The position numbers and the translations under genes are program-made. A stretch of DNA of 13,582 nucleotides from DATAFO01 sp046728935. Lineage in GTDB: Bacteria; Actinomycetota; Thermoleophilia; Solirubrobacterales; 70-9. The stretch is from contig JBKPFS010000002.1 of NCBI GenBank assembly GCA_046728935.1, forward strand, positions 1 to 13,582, in the 5' to 3' direction. Position 1 is the stretch's first letter. Each line of letters starts with the position of its first letter. Positions 5,918 to 13,003 of the stretch are shown here, one piece after another. The notes beneath the pieces are model-generated. The model saw only the letters and a program-made list of their open reading frames with translations. It ran no database searches and was not told the DNA's origin.

Positions 5918-6001
5918 CGTCGCTGGATCGGCACCCACGACCTCGCAGGTAGCGCTGCTACCTGCTTCGGTCGCGTGCACCGCCCAGCTCGGCCTGCGAC
6001 G
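5918..6001. repeat. Nested-palindrome intergenic element E2
   Basis: The centre is a perfect 9-bp hairpin, GCAGGTAGC-GCT-GCTACCTGC, at 5945-5965. Outwards come CGACC/GGTCG (5938-5942 with 5969-5973), GCAC/GTGC (5931-5934 with 5975-5978) and CGTCGC/GCGACG (5918-5923 with 5996-6001), separated by one- to few-base interruptions. The central TAGCGCTGCTA is identical to that of E1, while the flanking stem bases differ and are compensated on both sides. It lies between two divergent genes. No T tract is present. Confidence 0.65.
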
Positions 6002-6083
6002 CCCCCGCGCACGCGCCTAACCCCCATCAACCCTCTGACCGCTTTGCCCCGACCACGCGGGTCGAAGCTATCTGACCGATCAC

Positions 6084-6096
6084 TACCTTTAGACGC
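6084..6096 (+). promoter_or_regulatory. Possible -10 box for a leaderless helicase-nuclease mRNA
   Basis: TACCTT at 6084-6089 ends seven bases before the ATG at 6097, so transcription would begin at or next to the start codon. No Shine-Dalgarno precedes the ATG, which fits a leaderless message. No convincing -35 box was found. Confidence 0.25.
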
Positions 6097-9000
6097 ATGG
6101 ACGGGGAGGTGTCTAACCGCACCATCGCGCCGACCGAGGGCCAGCTGCGAGTGGCCGACCACCATGCCGGCCCGATCCTGGTCCGCGGCACGGCCGGGAC
6201 GGGGCGCTCCGAGGCGCTGGCGCAGCGCCTGGCGGCGCTCGTGCGGCGTGGGGAACGCCCGGAGCGCGTGCTGGTCCTGACGCGGTCGCGCGCGGCGCGC
6301 GCATGGCACCGCCGGCGCGCGGAGGAGCTGCTGCCGCTGCCGCGCGAGGAGCTCTGGATCGGATCCTACGAGGAGGTCGCCGAGCGGCTGCTCCGCGATC
6401 ACGCGACCGGCGCCGGGCTCGACCCCTTCTTCGCCACCGTCGGCGCTCCCGACCGGCTGGCGATCCTTCTCGACCACCTCGACGAGCTGCCTCTGCGCCG
6501 ACACGAGATCCGTGGCAATCCGGCCGGACTGCTCGCGCGCCTGGTGCGGCGCATCGACGTCCTCAAGGCCGAGGACGTCTCTGCCTTGAGACTTCGCGAG
6601 TGGGCGGCCGCGCGGGAGCGCGATGCCGGCTCGCCTGCCGAGCGCGAGCGGGCGCGGCGGGAGCTCGAGTTCGCCGAGCTCTACGCGCTTCATGACCGGA
6701 TCCTGAGCGGCGCGGGAAGCCTCGACGCGGGCGAGGTCGTGATCGTGCTCGGACGGCTGCTCGCCGAGCGCCCGGACGTTGCGGCCGACGTCTCCGCGCG
6801 GTTCGCCCATCTGCTGGTCGACGAGCTTGAGGACGCCGGGATTGCCCACCGCCGGCTGCTCGACGGGTTGATCGCCGGGGTCTCAAGCGTCGCCTGCGCC
6901 TGCGACCCCGGTCAGGCGGTGCGTCGCTACCGCGGGGCGGGCTCTGCCGCGCTGGAGGCGTGGCGCGCAGCCCATCCAGAGGCGGTCGAGGTTGAGCTGA
7001 GCGGGCCGGTTCGCTTCGGCGGGCGGATCGCTTCGGCAACGCAAGGCGCCGGAGACGGCGAGGCCAAAGGCGGCGAGGGCATCGTCCGGTTCTGGCGTTG
7101 CGACGGCGAACGCGCGCAGGCGCAGGCCGTGGCGCGCGAGATCGAGCATCTGCTTGCCGCGCGCGAGGTGTCCGCCGAGCAGGTCTGCGTGGTGGCCGCG
7201 GGAGGCTGGCGGGAGGCGCGCCTGATCGCCGCGGCGTTCGAGGAGCGAAGCGTTCCCTTCCGCTACGCGGGCGACGCCGCCTTCTTCCAGCGTCCCGAGG
7301 TGCGCGATGCGCTCGCCTGGCTGCGGATGCTCGCCGACCCCGGCGACGCCGCGGCGGCGGTCAGAGCGCTGACCCGGCCTCCGGTCGAGCTCCGCTCGGT
7401 CGACCTGGCGAAGGTGACGACGATCGCCCGCCGCCGCAAGCTCGACATGATCTCCGCGCTCGAGGCGGCGCTCGAGAGCCCGCAGCTGCCGCCCGAGGCG
7501 CGCGACCGCATCCAGGCGTTCCTGAAGCTCCACACGGCGGCGTCCAACGCGCTCGAGCAGATGCGCGCCGACGTCTTCGTGCGGCGGCTGATCGAGCGCA
7601 TCGGGCTCCGTCGACATCGCCTCTTCGCCGCCAGTCCGGAGACCGCGGAGAGACTCGTCAACCTGTCGCGGCTCGCCGAGCTCGCGGCCTCCTGGGCGCG
7701 CCGTGAGCCGCGCGGCTCGGTGCGCGACTTCATCCGCCAACTGACCGCGGTTGCAGACGCCGGCGAGCTCGGCGCCGAGGACTACGAGCCGCCGCCGCCG
7801 GGCGCGGTGCTGCTCGCCGAGCCGGAGCAGGTCAAGGGACTCGAGTTCGAGCACGTGTACCTGCTCGGCCTCCAGCGAGGGGCGATCGACGGCCGGCCCT
7901 GGGAGGACGCCTGGATCCCCGACGAACTGATCGCCGAGGCGCTGCCCGCCGCCGGCGACGAGCTCACCTTTGACCGCAGGCGGATGCTCGCCCACGTCGC
8001 GATCACCCGCACGCGAACGGCGGTAGTGCTCTCCTACCCCGAGGCGGCCGATGCCGCGTCGGCGCCCTCGGCCTTCTACGAGGAGCCCCTGCGCGCGCTG
8101 AGCGGCGAGGAGGAGCTCCACGCCGAGGAGCTGTTCGGCCCCGCCGAGGGACTTCATTCGACGTACCGCATGCTGCGCGACGAGGTGCTGGAGGCCTCGT
8201 GGCGGGCGGGATCGGCGCTCTCGGAGATGAGGCTCGACACCGCCGAGGACGTTAACCGCGCGATCGCGCGGTTCCTCGAGCTGGTCAAGCTGGCGGCGCT
8301 CGTGCAGCGGCCGGGGAGCGAGCCCGCGAGCGAGGCGCTGGCGGCGATCAACGAGCTCCTGGCGCGGGTGGCGACCCCGGAGCAGCGGGGGGCGCTCGAG
8401 ACCTCGGCCCTCGACGCGTACGTCGCCGGCGAGGAGCGGGAGCGCGAGGCCCGGCTCGAGGGCGTCGCGGCCCGCCGCGAGCCGTCGCTCGAGCAGTTCC
8501 TGCCGCGCCGCGGCGACGGGCTGGCGCTGTCGGCGTCGGACATCGACCTGTACCGGACCTGCCCCCTCAAATACAAGTTCGCGCGCGTCTTTGCGATCCC
8601 CCAGGACCCGACAATCAACCAGCGCTTCGGGATCCTGATCCACCAGGTGCTGGAGCGCTTCCACGCCGACGAGCTCCGGGCCGCCGCGTCGGGGCAGGAG
8701 CCGTTGGCCAGCCCCTCAGGGAGCCTGGATCGGCTGCTGTCGCTGTTCGAGGCCGGCTGGCGCCGGCAGGGATTCGGCTCCTCCGACGACGAGCTTCAGT
8801 ACCGCGACCGCGCGGTCGCGGCCCTGGCCCGCTACCAGGAGCGCCACGCCCGCTCGGACTCGCGTCCCGTGTGGCTCGAGCGGAACTTCTCCTTCGCGAT
8901 CGGCCCCCACCAGCTTCGTGGTCGCGTGGATCGCGTCGACCGCCTGCCCGGCGGCGGGTACGAGCTGATCGACTACAAGACCGGGGAGGCGAAGGCCGAC

Positions 9001-9267
9001 CCGCGGCCCGGCGACGTCCAGCTCGCCCTCTATCGCCTCGGAGCGCGGGAGGCCTGGCGCGTCGACGCCGAGCTGGGGAGCTACTGGTACATCCTCGACG
9101 ACGCCCGGATCGAGGTCCCGGCGCAACCTGACGACGCCGAGCGAGTGGAGAGCACCGTGCTCGACGTTGCCGCCGGGATCGAGGGCCAGGACTTCGAGCC
9201 CCGCCCCTCATACGAGATCTGCTCCTGGTGCGACTACCGACTTATCTGTCCTGCCTCCGAGGCATGA
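6097..9267 (+). CDS. UvrD-like helicase / PD-(D/E)XK iron-sulfur nuclease, AdnA/AddB-like, degenerate motor
   Basis: The protein has 1056 residues, close to the size of mycobacterial AdnA. Layout: superfamily-1 motor (about 1-660), helical linker, and C-terminal RecB-type nuclease (about 815-1056). The Q motif (PTEGQ, Q16) is kept, but the Walker A loop reads GTAGTGRS (31-38), with Arg37 in place of the catalytic Lys. Motif II is VDELEDA (241-247) instead of DEFQDT, and the NYRS-type motif IV is not recognisable. Motif III (DPGQAVRRYRGA), motif V (VKGLEF, 579-584) and motif VI (RRMLAHVAITRTR) remain. The nuclease has GRVD (D945) and DYKTG (D959, K961). Cysteines C822, C1042, C1045 and C1051 give the C...CxxCxxxxxC pattern that pins the fold with a [4Fe-4S] cluster in AddB. 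The inferred role is the nuclease and structural subunit of a double-strand-break resection machine, with the active motor encoded elsewhere. No partner gene is adjacent. Confidence 0.88.
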   Translation: MDGEVSNRTIAPTEGQLRVADHHAGPILVRGTAGTGRSEALAQRLAALVRRGERPERVLVLTRSRAARAWHRRRAEELLPLPREELWIGSYEEVAERLLRDHATGAGLDPFFATVGAPDRLAILLDHLDELPLRRHEIRGNPAGLLARLVRRIDVLKAEDVSALRLREWAAARERDAGSPAERERARRELEFAELYALHDRILSGAGSLDAGEVVIVLGRLLAERPDVAADVSARFAHLLVDELEDAGIAHRRLLDGLIAGVSSVACACDPGQAVRRYRGAGSAALEAWRAAHPEAVEVELSGPVRFGGRIASATQGAGDGEAKGGEGIVRFWRCDGERAQAQAVAREIEHLLAAREVSAEQVCVVAAGGWREARLIAAAFEERSVPFRYAGDAAFFQRPEVRDALAWLRMLADPGDAAAAVRALTRPPVELRSVDLAKVTTIARRRKLDMISALEAALESPQLPPEARDRIQAFLKLHTAASNALEQMRADVFVRRLIERIGLRRHRLFAASPETAERLVNLSRLAELAASWARREPRGSVRDFIRQLTAVADAGELGAEDYEPPPPGAVLLAEPEQVKGLEFEHVYLLGLQRGAIDGRPWEDAWIPDELIAEALPAAGDELTFDRRRMLAHVAITRTRTAVVLSYPEAADAASAPSAFYEEPLRALSGEEELHAEELFGPAEGLHSTYRMLRDEVLEASWRAGSALSEMRLDTAEDVNRAIARFLELVKLAALVQRPGSEPASEALAAINELLARVATPEQRGALETSALDAYVAGEEREREARLEGVAARREPSLEQFLPRRGDGLALSASDIDLYRTCPLKYKFARVFAIPQDPTINQRFGILIHQVLERFHADELRAAASGQEPLASPSGSLDRLLSLFEAGWRRQGFGSSDDELQYRDRAVAALARYQERHARSDSRPVWLERNFSFAIGPHQLRGRVDRVDRLPGGGYELIDYKTGEAKADPRPGDVQLALYRLGAREAWRVDAELGSYWYILDDARIEVPAQPDDAERVESTVLDVAAGIEGQDFEPRPSYEICSWCDYRLICPASEA

Positions 9268-9387
9268 GGCCGTTTGCAAACCGTCGCCTGGCGTTGTCCT
9301 CGGTCGGGCGTCTCGCTCACGCACGCTTTCAGTGCGCTCGCGTCGCCGCCCTTCCTGCGCCCTAGCCAGGCTCGGTTTTCACGGCCT
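9267..9387. repeat. Nested-palindrome intergenic element E3 filling a convergent gap
   Basis: Outer arms AGGCCGT (9267-9273) and ACGGCCT (9381-9387) are followed inwards by AAACC/GGTTT (9278-9282 with 9374-9378) and CCTGGC/GCCAGG (9287-9292 with 9365-9370). At the centre is CGCAC-GCTTTCA-GTGCG (9320-9336). The left arm resembles E1: TCGCCTG and GTCCTC followed by GTCG appear at matching spacing, about 20 of 27 positions. TTCCTGCGCCCT (9352-9363) matches TCCCTGCGTCCT of E1. The arms overlap both flanking stop codons. It might act as a bidirectional terminator, but a T tract is lacking. Confidence 0.6.
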
Positions 9388-10264
9388 ATCGGTTGACGCC
9401 CTCGTCCCCTTGTTGGCGCAGGAAGCGCTGGAACTCCTGGGCGATCGCGTCCCCTGACGGGACGTCCTGCTGAGGCGGCTCGATGACCTCGTCCTGGTTC
9501 TCCTCCAGGTTCCGGACCAGCTCCTCGATCTCGGGGTTGGCCGCGACGGCTGCGTCGACCTGGCGCTCGAAGCGCTCGATCTCGTCCTCGAGCTCCGAGG
9601 CGTCGATCGCGATCCCCGTCAGTCCCTCGAGTCGGCGCAGGAGCGCCAGGGCGGCCTTCGGGTTCGGCACCGCGGCGACGTAGTGCGGGACGGCGGCCCA
9701 GAAACTCGCGGAGTCGAGACCGCGGCGGCGGCAGGCATCGTGAAGGACCCCGACGATCCCGGTCGGCCCCTCGTAGTTGGAGCGACTGAGCCCGAGGCGG
9801 TCCACCAGCTCGGGGTCGGAGGCGAGCCCGGTGATCGGCACCGCGCGGGTGTGCGCGACGTCGGCGAGGAGCGCACCGAGGGTGACCACCAACTTGACGC
9901 CGAGCCGCTCGGTCACATCGGCGATCGCGCCGGCGTAGGTTCGCCAGCGAATGTTGGGCTCGATCCCCGAGAGCAGCACGAGGTCGCGCTCCGCGCCCGG
10001 TGGCGAGGCGGCGTAGATCGAGTTGTCCGGCCAGTCGATCTCGCGCGTCTGGCCCTCGGTGAGGTGGATCGTCGGCCGGGTGACCTGGAAGTCGTAGAAC
10101 TCTTCCGGATCGATGCGCGCAACCCGCGCGGCGTCGAGCGAGGCGGCGACGGCGTTGAGGGCGGTCGTGGCGGCGCCGGCGGCGTCGTTCCAGCCGGCGA
10201 ACGCGGCAACCATGATCGGCGAGCGCAGCTCCGGCGGGTCGCCGTCCCAGATCACAGCCTCCAC
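9386..10264 (-). CDS. PAC2-family protein (proteasome assembly chaperone-like)
   Basis: The protein has 292 residues from GTG 10264 (MEAVIWDGDPPEL). The frame is open for 40 codons further up, but those codons have no family-like pattern and would run deep into the promoter side of the divergent HD gene. Family hallmarks are PIMVAAFAGWNDAAGAAT (about 16-33), DLVLLSGIEPNIRW, LVVTLGALLADVAHTR, and SNYEGPTGIVGVLHDAC near the middle. The C-terminal third (about 215-280) is acidic and helical, probably coiled-coil (ELEDEIERFERQVDAAVAANPEIEELV). PAC2 folds serve as 20S proteasome assembly chaperones in eukaryotes. Actinobacterial members (DUF75) are also found in organisms with a proteasome, but their role is not settled. 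It is probably cytosolic and monocistronic. The last codons overlap element E3. Confidence 0.88.
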   Translation of the reverse strand: MEAVIWDGDPPELRSPIMVAAFAGWNDAAGAATTALNAVAASLDAARVARIDPEEFYDFQVTRPTIHLTEGQTREIDWPDNSIYAASPPGAERDLVLLSGIEPNIRWRTYAGAIADVTERLGVKLVVTLGALLADVAHTRAVPITGLASDPELVDRLGLSRSNYEGPTGIVGVLHDACRRRGLDSASFWAAVPHYVAAVPNPKAALALLRRLEGLTGIAIDASELEDEIERFERQVDAAVAANPEIEELVRNLEENQDEVIEPPQQDVPSGDAIAQEFQRFLRQQGDEGVNR

Positions 10265-10364
10265 GCGCGGAGCGTATCGAGCGGACTCCGCGGGGGAGGA
10301 AGTCACGGTCCGTGCGCCGTTCGAGGGCGGCGAACCCGCCGGTCGGTGGTTCAAGATCGAATCC

Positions 10365-11273
10365 GTGGAAGCGGCCGCCGTCACCCCGATCCATCCCCCG
10401 GTGGCGGAGCTGCGCGCCGGACAGCGGTTCGAGGGCCGCTACGCGTGCGCGTCGAAGGAGCGGCTCACGGCCCGAAACGGCAGCGCCTACCTCGCGGTGC
10501 GCCTGCGCGACCGCACGGGTGAGCTCTCCGCCCGGGCGTTCCGAGACGCCGACCGCCTCGGCCTGCGCTTCGAGCGCGGGGACGCGATCTGGGTCCGCGG
10601 CCGGGTCGATCGCTACCGGGGCGAGCTAGTCGCCGAGCTCGATGACGTGCGTCGTCTTGACGCCGACGAGGTCGACCCGGCGGAGTTCCTCCCGGCTGCC
10701 TATCGCTCGGTCGAGGAGCTGGAGGGCTTTCTCGAGCACCTGGTGCGCGAGATCCACGATGCGGCGCTGCGCGGCGCGGTCGAGCGCGCGGTGCTGTCCG
10801 GGCCCGTCGCGAGCGAGTTTCCCCGCGCCCCCTGCACTCGCGGGAGTCACCACGCCTATCTCGGCGGTCTACTCGAGCACACGGTCTCGGTGGCGACGCT
10901 CACGGGCGAGCTCTGCCAGCTCCACCCGCGGCTCGATTCCGATCTCCTGATGGCGGCGGCGATCGTGCACGACGTCGGCAAGACGCGGGAGTTCACCTAC
11001 GGGGCCGAGTTCGGGATCAGCGACGAGGGCCGCCAGCTCGGCCACCTTGCGATTGGAGCGGAGATCGTCGGCGCCGCCGCGCGCGACCTTCCGGCCGAGC
11101 GCCGGCTGGCCCTGCTCGGCTGCCTGCTCAGCCATCACGGACCGGATTCAGGCCCGGCGCGGGCGCGATCCGCCGCGGCTGCGCCCGGCGCCCGCGCCTT
11201 CCCCTCCCCCGAGGCCCTCGCGCTCTATCGCCTGAACGCGCTCGACGCCTCGGTCAAGGGCGCCCTTGAGTAA
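10365..11273 (+). CDS. OB-fold / HD-domain protein, YhaM-like 3'-5' exoribonuclease candidate
   Basis: The protein has 302 residues from GTG 10365; GTG 10401 is an alternative start and neither has a strong ribosome binding site. Residues about 13-100 form an OB-fold nucleic-acid-binding domain (GQRFEGRYACASKERLTARNG, then AVRLRDRTGELSARAF and GDAIWVRGRVDRYRGE). The HD domain follows: H162/H163 in GSHHAYLGGLLEHT, H172, the H202-D203 doublet in AAIVHDVGKTREF, and H257/H258 in LLSHHG. This two-domain order is that of Bacillus YhaM (CbfA), a metal-dependent 3'-to-5' exonuclease acting on RNA and single-stranded DNA. The inferred role is RNA turnover in the cytosol. It is divergent from the PAC2 gene (100-bp gap) and convergent with the TauE half genes. 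A phosphohydrolase acting on another substrate cannot be excluded. Confidence 0.85.
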   Translation: MEAAAVTPIHPPVAELRAGQRFEGRYACASKERLTARNGSAYLAVRLRDRTGELSARAFRDADRLGLRFERGDAIWVRGRVDRYRGELVAELDDVRRLDADEVDPAEFLPAAYRSVEELEGFLEHLVREIHDAALRGAVERAVLSGPVASEFPRAPCTRGSHHAYLGGLLEHTVSVATLTGELCQLHPRLDSDLLMAAAIVHDVGKTREFTYGAEFGISDEGRQLGHLAIGAEIVGAAARDLPAERRLALLGCLLSHHGPDSGPARARSAAAAPGARAFPSPEALALYRLNALDASVKGALE

Positions 11274-11275
11274 CT

Positions 11276-11312
11276 CCGCCGACATCCGCCCATTCGCGTC
11301 CGGTGTCGGCGG
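11276..11312. terminator. Stem-loop between convergent genes, possible terminator
   Basis: CCGCCGACA (11276-11284) pairs perfectly with TGTCGGCGG (11304-11312) around a 19-base loop, two bases after the HD-gene stop. It sits between two convergent genes and could end transcription from either side, but neither strand has a T tract after the stem. Its role is therefore uncertain. Confidence 0.35.
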
Positions 11313-11363
11313 GTTAGGGCGCGTTACCTGACCCGGCAGGCCGTAAGCGTCGGCACCGCGATT

Positions 11364-11747
11364 TCACCGCGACGCCGGGCGGGGCGCCCGTAGGGAGCGG
11401 CGGGCGAGCTGGGCGGCCACCAGCACGAGCAACGCCGCGAAGCCGAGCTCGAGCACCCGCTGCGAGACGGCGTTGGCGACCACCACGCCGAGGGCCACAC
11501 CAAGTGGTGAGAGGACCCCGACCAAGATCCCGTCGCGAACGCTGACGTTGCCATAGCCGTGCTGGCGCCAGGCCCCGACGAGCGCGACCGCGACGATCGC
11601 GAGGAGCGACGTCGCCTCGGCGCGAACCTGCGGCTCGTCGAGGAAGATCGCCAGCGCCGGGACGAAGAGGATCCCGCCGCCGACACCGAGCAGCCCACCG
11701 ACGACGCCGCCCGCGAAGCCGAAGAGGGCTGCCGCCACGTACTCCAT
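11364..11747 (-). CDS. TauE/SafE-type permease, half-length protein B
   Basis: The protein has 127 residues, starting at ATG 11747, whose first base is the last base of the upstream half gene's TGA (TGATG overlap). Four hydrophobic helices are visible: about 5-32 with GFAGGVVGGLLGVGGG, the repeat signature; 44-60; 71-92; and 97-113. A positively charged tail (RRSLRAPRPASR) indicates a cytoplasmic C-terminus and hence a cytoplasmic N-terminus. TauE/SafE proteins are eight-helix membrane transporters of sulfite, sulfoacetate and similar anions, built from two such four-helix repeats in about 250 residues. This protein is one repeat only and corresponds to the second half. A partner half lies directly upstream, and a heterodimer is the likely working form. 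The substrate is unknown. Confidence 0.83.
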   Translation of the reverse strand: MEYVAAALFGFAGGVVGGLLGVGGGILFVPALAIFLDEPQVRAEATSLLAIVAVALVGAWRQHGYGNVSVRDGILVGVLSPLGVALGVVVANAVSQRVLELGFAALLVLVAAQLARRSLRAPRPASR

Positions 11748-12124
11748 CAGGGAATCGCGAGCTCGGCGGCGATCGCGAGCAGCAGGAGCGCGAACAGGGC
11801 CGAGATCGCGCGCTCGGGAAGCCGCTGCTGCACGCTGGCGCCGGCGACCACCCCTGCGATCGCGGGCACCGCGACAAGCAGCGCCTCGAGCGGGTCGACG
11901 TTTCCGTAGAGGCCGTGACCCGCCGCCGCGAGCAACGCGATGATCACGATCGCCGCGAGGCTGGTGCCTGTGGCGAGCCGCTCCCCGTAGCCGAGCCAGA
12001 GGATCAGCAGGGGCACGATCACGGTCCCGCCACCGACCCCGAACAAGCCGCTGAACGCCCCCGCGGCGGTGCCGATCAGGCCGAGCTTGAGCAGGCGGTC
12101 GCGGGAGCTCTCCGGCACGGTCAC
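11747..12124 (-). CDS. TauE/SafE-type permease, half-length protein A
   Basis: The protein has 125 residues from GTG 12124 (MTVPESSRDRLLKLGLIG); GTG 12118 is an alternative two codons on. The frame stays open far upstream, but that extension is only the antisense of otsB. A basic N-terminus (RDRLLK) is followed by four hydrophobic helices: about 13-35 with GAFSGLFGVGGGTVIVPLL, 48-66, 80-98 and 106-124. The protein ends right at the membrane edge (AAELAIP). Both ends are therefore cytoplasmic, matching the first half of an eight-helix TauE/SafE transporter. Halves A and B are visibly homologous: GVGGG, ATSLLAIV/GTSLAAIV and YGNV recur at matching positions. One extra base in the CCC run before the TGA would fuse them into one protein of about 253 residues, the normal family size. 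The gene is divergent from otsB. Confidence 0.83.
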   Translation of the reverse strand: MTVPESSRDRLLKLGLIGTAAGAFSGLFGVGGGTVIVPLLILWLGYGERLATGTSLAAIVIIALLAAAGHGLYGNVDPLEALLVAVPAIAGVVAGASVQQRLPERAISALFALLLLAIAAELAIP

Positions 12125-12184
12125 GATGATCCAGCCGGCGATGGGTGGTCGTGGTCGTGGCGGCGAGCTCCGTGCACGGCGGGC

Positions 12185-12193
12185 GATACTAGT
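12185..12193 (+). promoter_or_regulatory. Possible -10 box close to the otsB start
   Basis: GATACT at 12185-12190 ends seven bases before GTG 12197, and there is no Shine-Dalgarno sequence, so otsB may be transcribed as a leaderless message. No clear -35 box is seen. The 72-bp divergent gap also contains a short GTCGTG direct repeat. Confidence 0.25.
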
Positions 12194-12196
12194 GTG

Positions 12197-12994
12197 GTGC
12201 CAGCGATCGCCGAGCTGCTCGAGCCGCTGCGCGCCAACCCTGGGTCGTCGGCGATCCTGTGCGACATCGACGGCACCCTCGCGCCGATCGCCGAGCGACC
12301 GGAGCTGGCCGAGGTGCCGCAGCGGGCGCGCGACACGCTGCGCCGGCTGGCCGAGCGCTACGCGCTCGTCGCCTGCGTCTCGGGCCGGCGCGCCGCGGAG
12401 GCTCGGAGCCTGGTCGGCGTTGAGGGACTGATCTACATCGGCAACCACGGCTTCGAGGCCCTGTGGCCCGACGGCGAGGGCCCTCGAGTCGACGCGGCCG
12501 TGGGCGGGCGCGAGGACCGTGCGCGGGAGTTCGTCGAGGGCATCGATGAGGCCAGGCTCGCCGCGGTCGGCCTGCGGGTGGAGGACAAGGGACCGATCCA
12601 GGCGCTTCATTGGCGTGGCGCGCCGAGCCCCGCCGCTGCCGAGCTCCAGGCCAAGGAGGTTGCCGCCCTCGCCCAGGCCAGCGGGCTCGTGCCCCGCTGG
12701 GGACGCAAGGTCCTCGAGATTCGCCCCGTGGCGGGGATCGACAAGGGCTCGGCGATCCTCCGGCTGCTGCTCGAGCATCGGGCGGTCGACCGGGCGCTCT
12801 ACGGAGGTGACGACCGGACCGACCTTGACGCCTTCAGGGTCCTGCGATGGATGGCGTCGGCGGGCCGGCTGGCGGCAGCCGTTTGCGTTGGCCTCTCATC
12901 CGAGGAGGGCCCCGTCGAGATCGCGGAGCGGAGCGACATCGTGGTGGAGGACCCCGAGGCGTTCCTCGAGCTGCTCGAGACCTTGATCGAATAG
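12197..12994 (+). CDS. otsB: Trehalose-6-phosphate phosphatase (HAD-IIB)
   Basis: The protein has 265 residues from GTG 12197 (MPAIAELLEPLRANPG); the GTG one codon earlier is equally possible. The four haloacid-dehalogenase motifs are intact. Motif I is DIDGTLAPI (D23 nucleophile, D25 acid/base), motif II is CVSGRR (S62), motif III has K171 in GRKVLEIRP, and motif IV is GGDDRTDLDAF (D205, D206, D209). The VLEIRPVAGIDKGSAI and YIGNHGFEA blocks are typical of trehalose phosphatases. The enzyme removes phosphate from trehalose-6-phosphate in the cytosol, the second step of the OtsAB route for a compatible solute and carbon store. The synthase otsA is not in the window. A small membrane protein gene follows after nine bases on the same strand, so the two are probably co-transcribed. 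The length is usual for the family. Confidence 0.93.
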   Translation: MPAIAELLEPLRANPGSSAILCDIDGTLAPIAERPELAEVPQRARDTLRRLAERYALVACVSGRRAAEARSLVGVEGLIYIGNHGFEALWPDGEGPRVDAAVGGREDRAREFVEGIDEARLAAVGLRVEDKGPIQALHWRGAPSPAAAELQAKEVAALAQASGLVPRWGRKVLEIRPVAGIDKGSAILRLLLEHRAVDRALYGGDDRTDLDAFRVLRWMASAGRLAAAVCVGLSSEEGPVEIAERSDIVVEDPEAFLELLETLIE

Positions 12995-13003
12995 CCCCCG
13001 CCG

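Noticed and set aside
6883..8664. 593-codon open frame on the minus strand inside the helicase-nuclease gene
   Set aside because: It is a high-GC antisense artefact. The plus strand holds ordered helicase and nuclease motifs over the same bases.
6097..9267. The iron-sulfur nuclease as part of a CRISPR-Cas4 or phage-defence system
   Set aside because: The cysteine and nuclease pattern is shared with Cas4, but the full-length SF1 motor layout is that of AddB/AdnA repair proteins and no defence genes lie nearby.
10113..10364. Extension of the OB/HD protein upstream to an ATG at 10113
   Set aside because: It would overlap the start of the divergent PAC2 gene on the opposite strand by about 150 bases and its sequence has no domain pattern.
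12125..12778. N-terminal extension of TauE half A by more than 200 codons
   Set aside because: The extension lies entirely antisense to otsB and its promoter and has no membrane or family pattern; GTG 12124 gives a sensible half-transporter.
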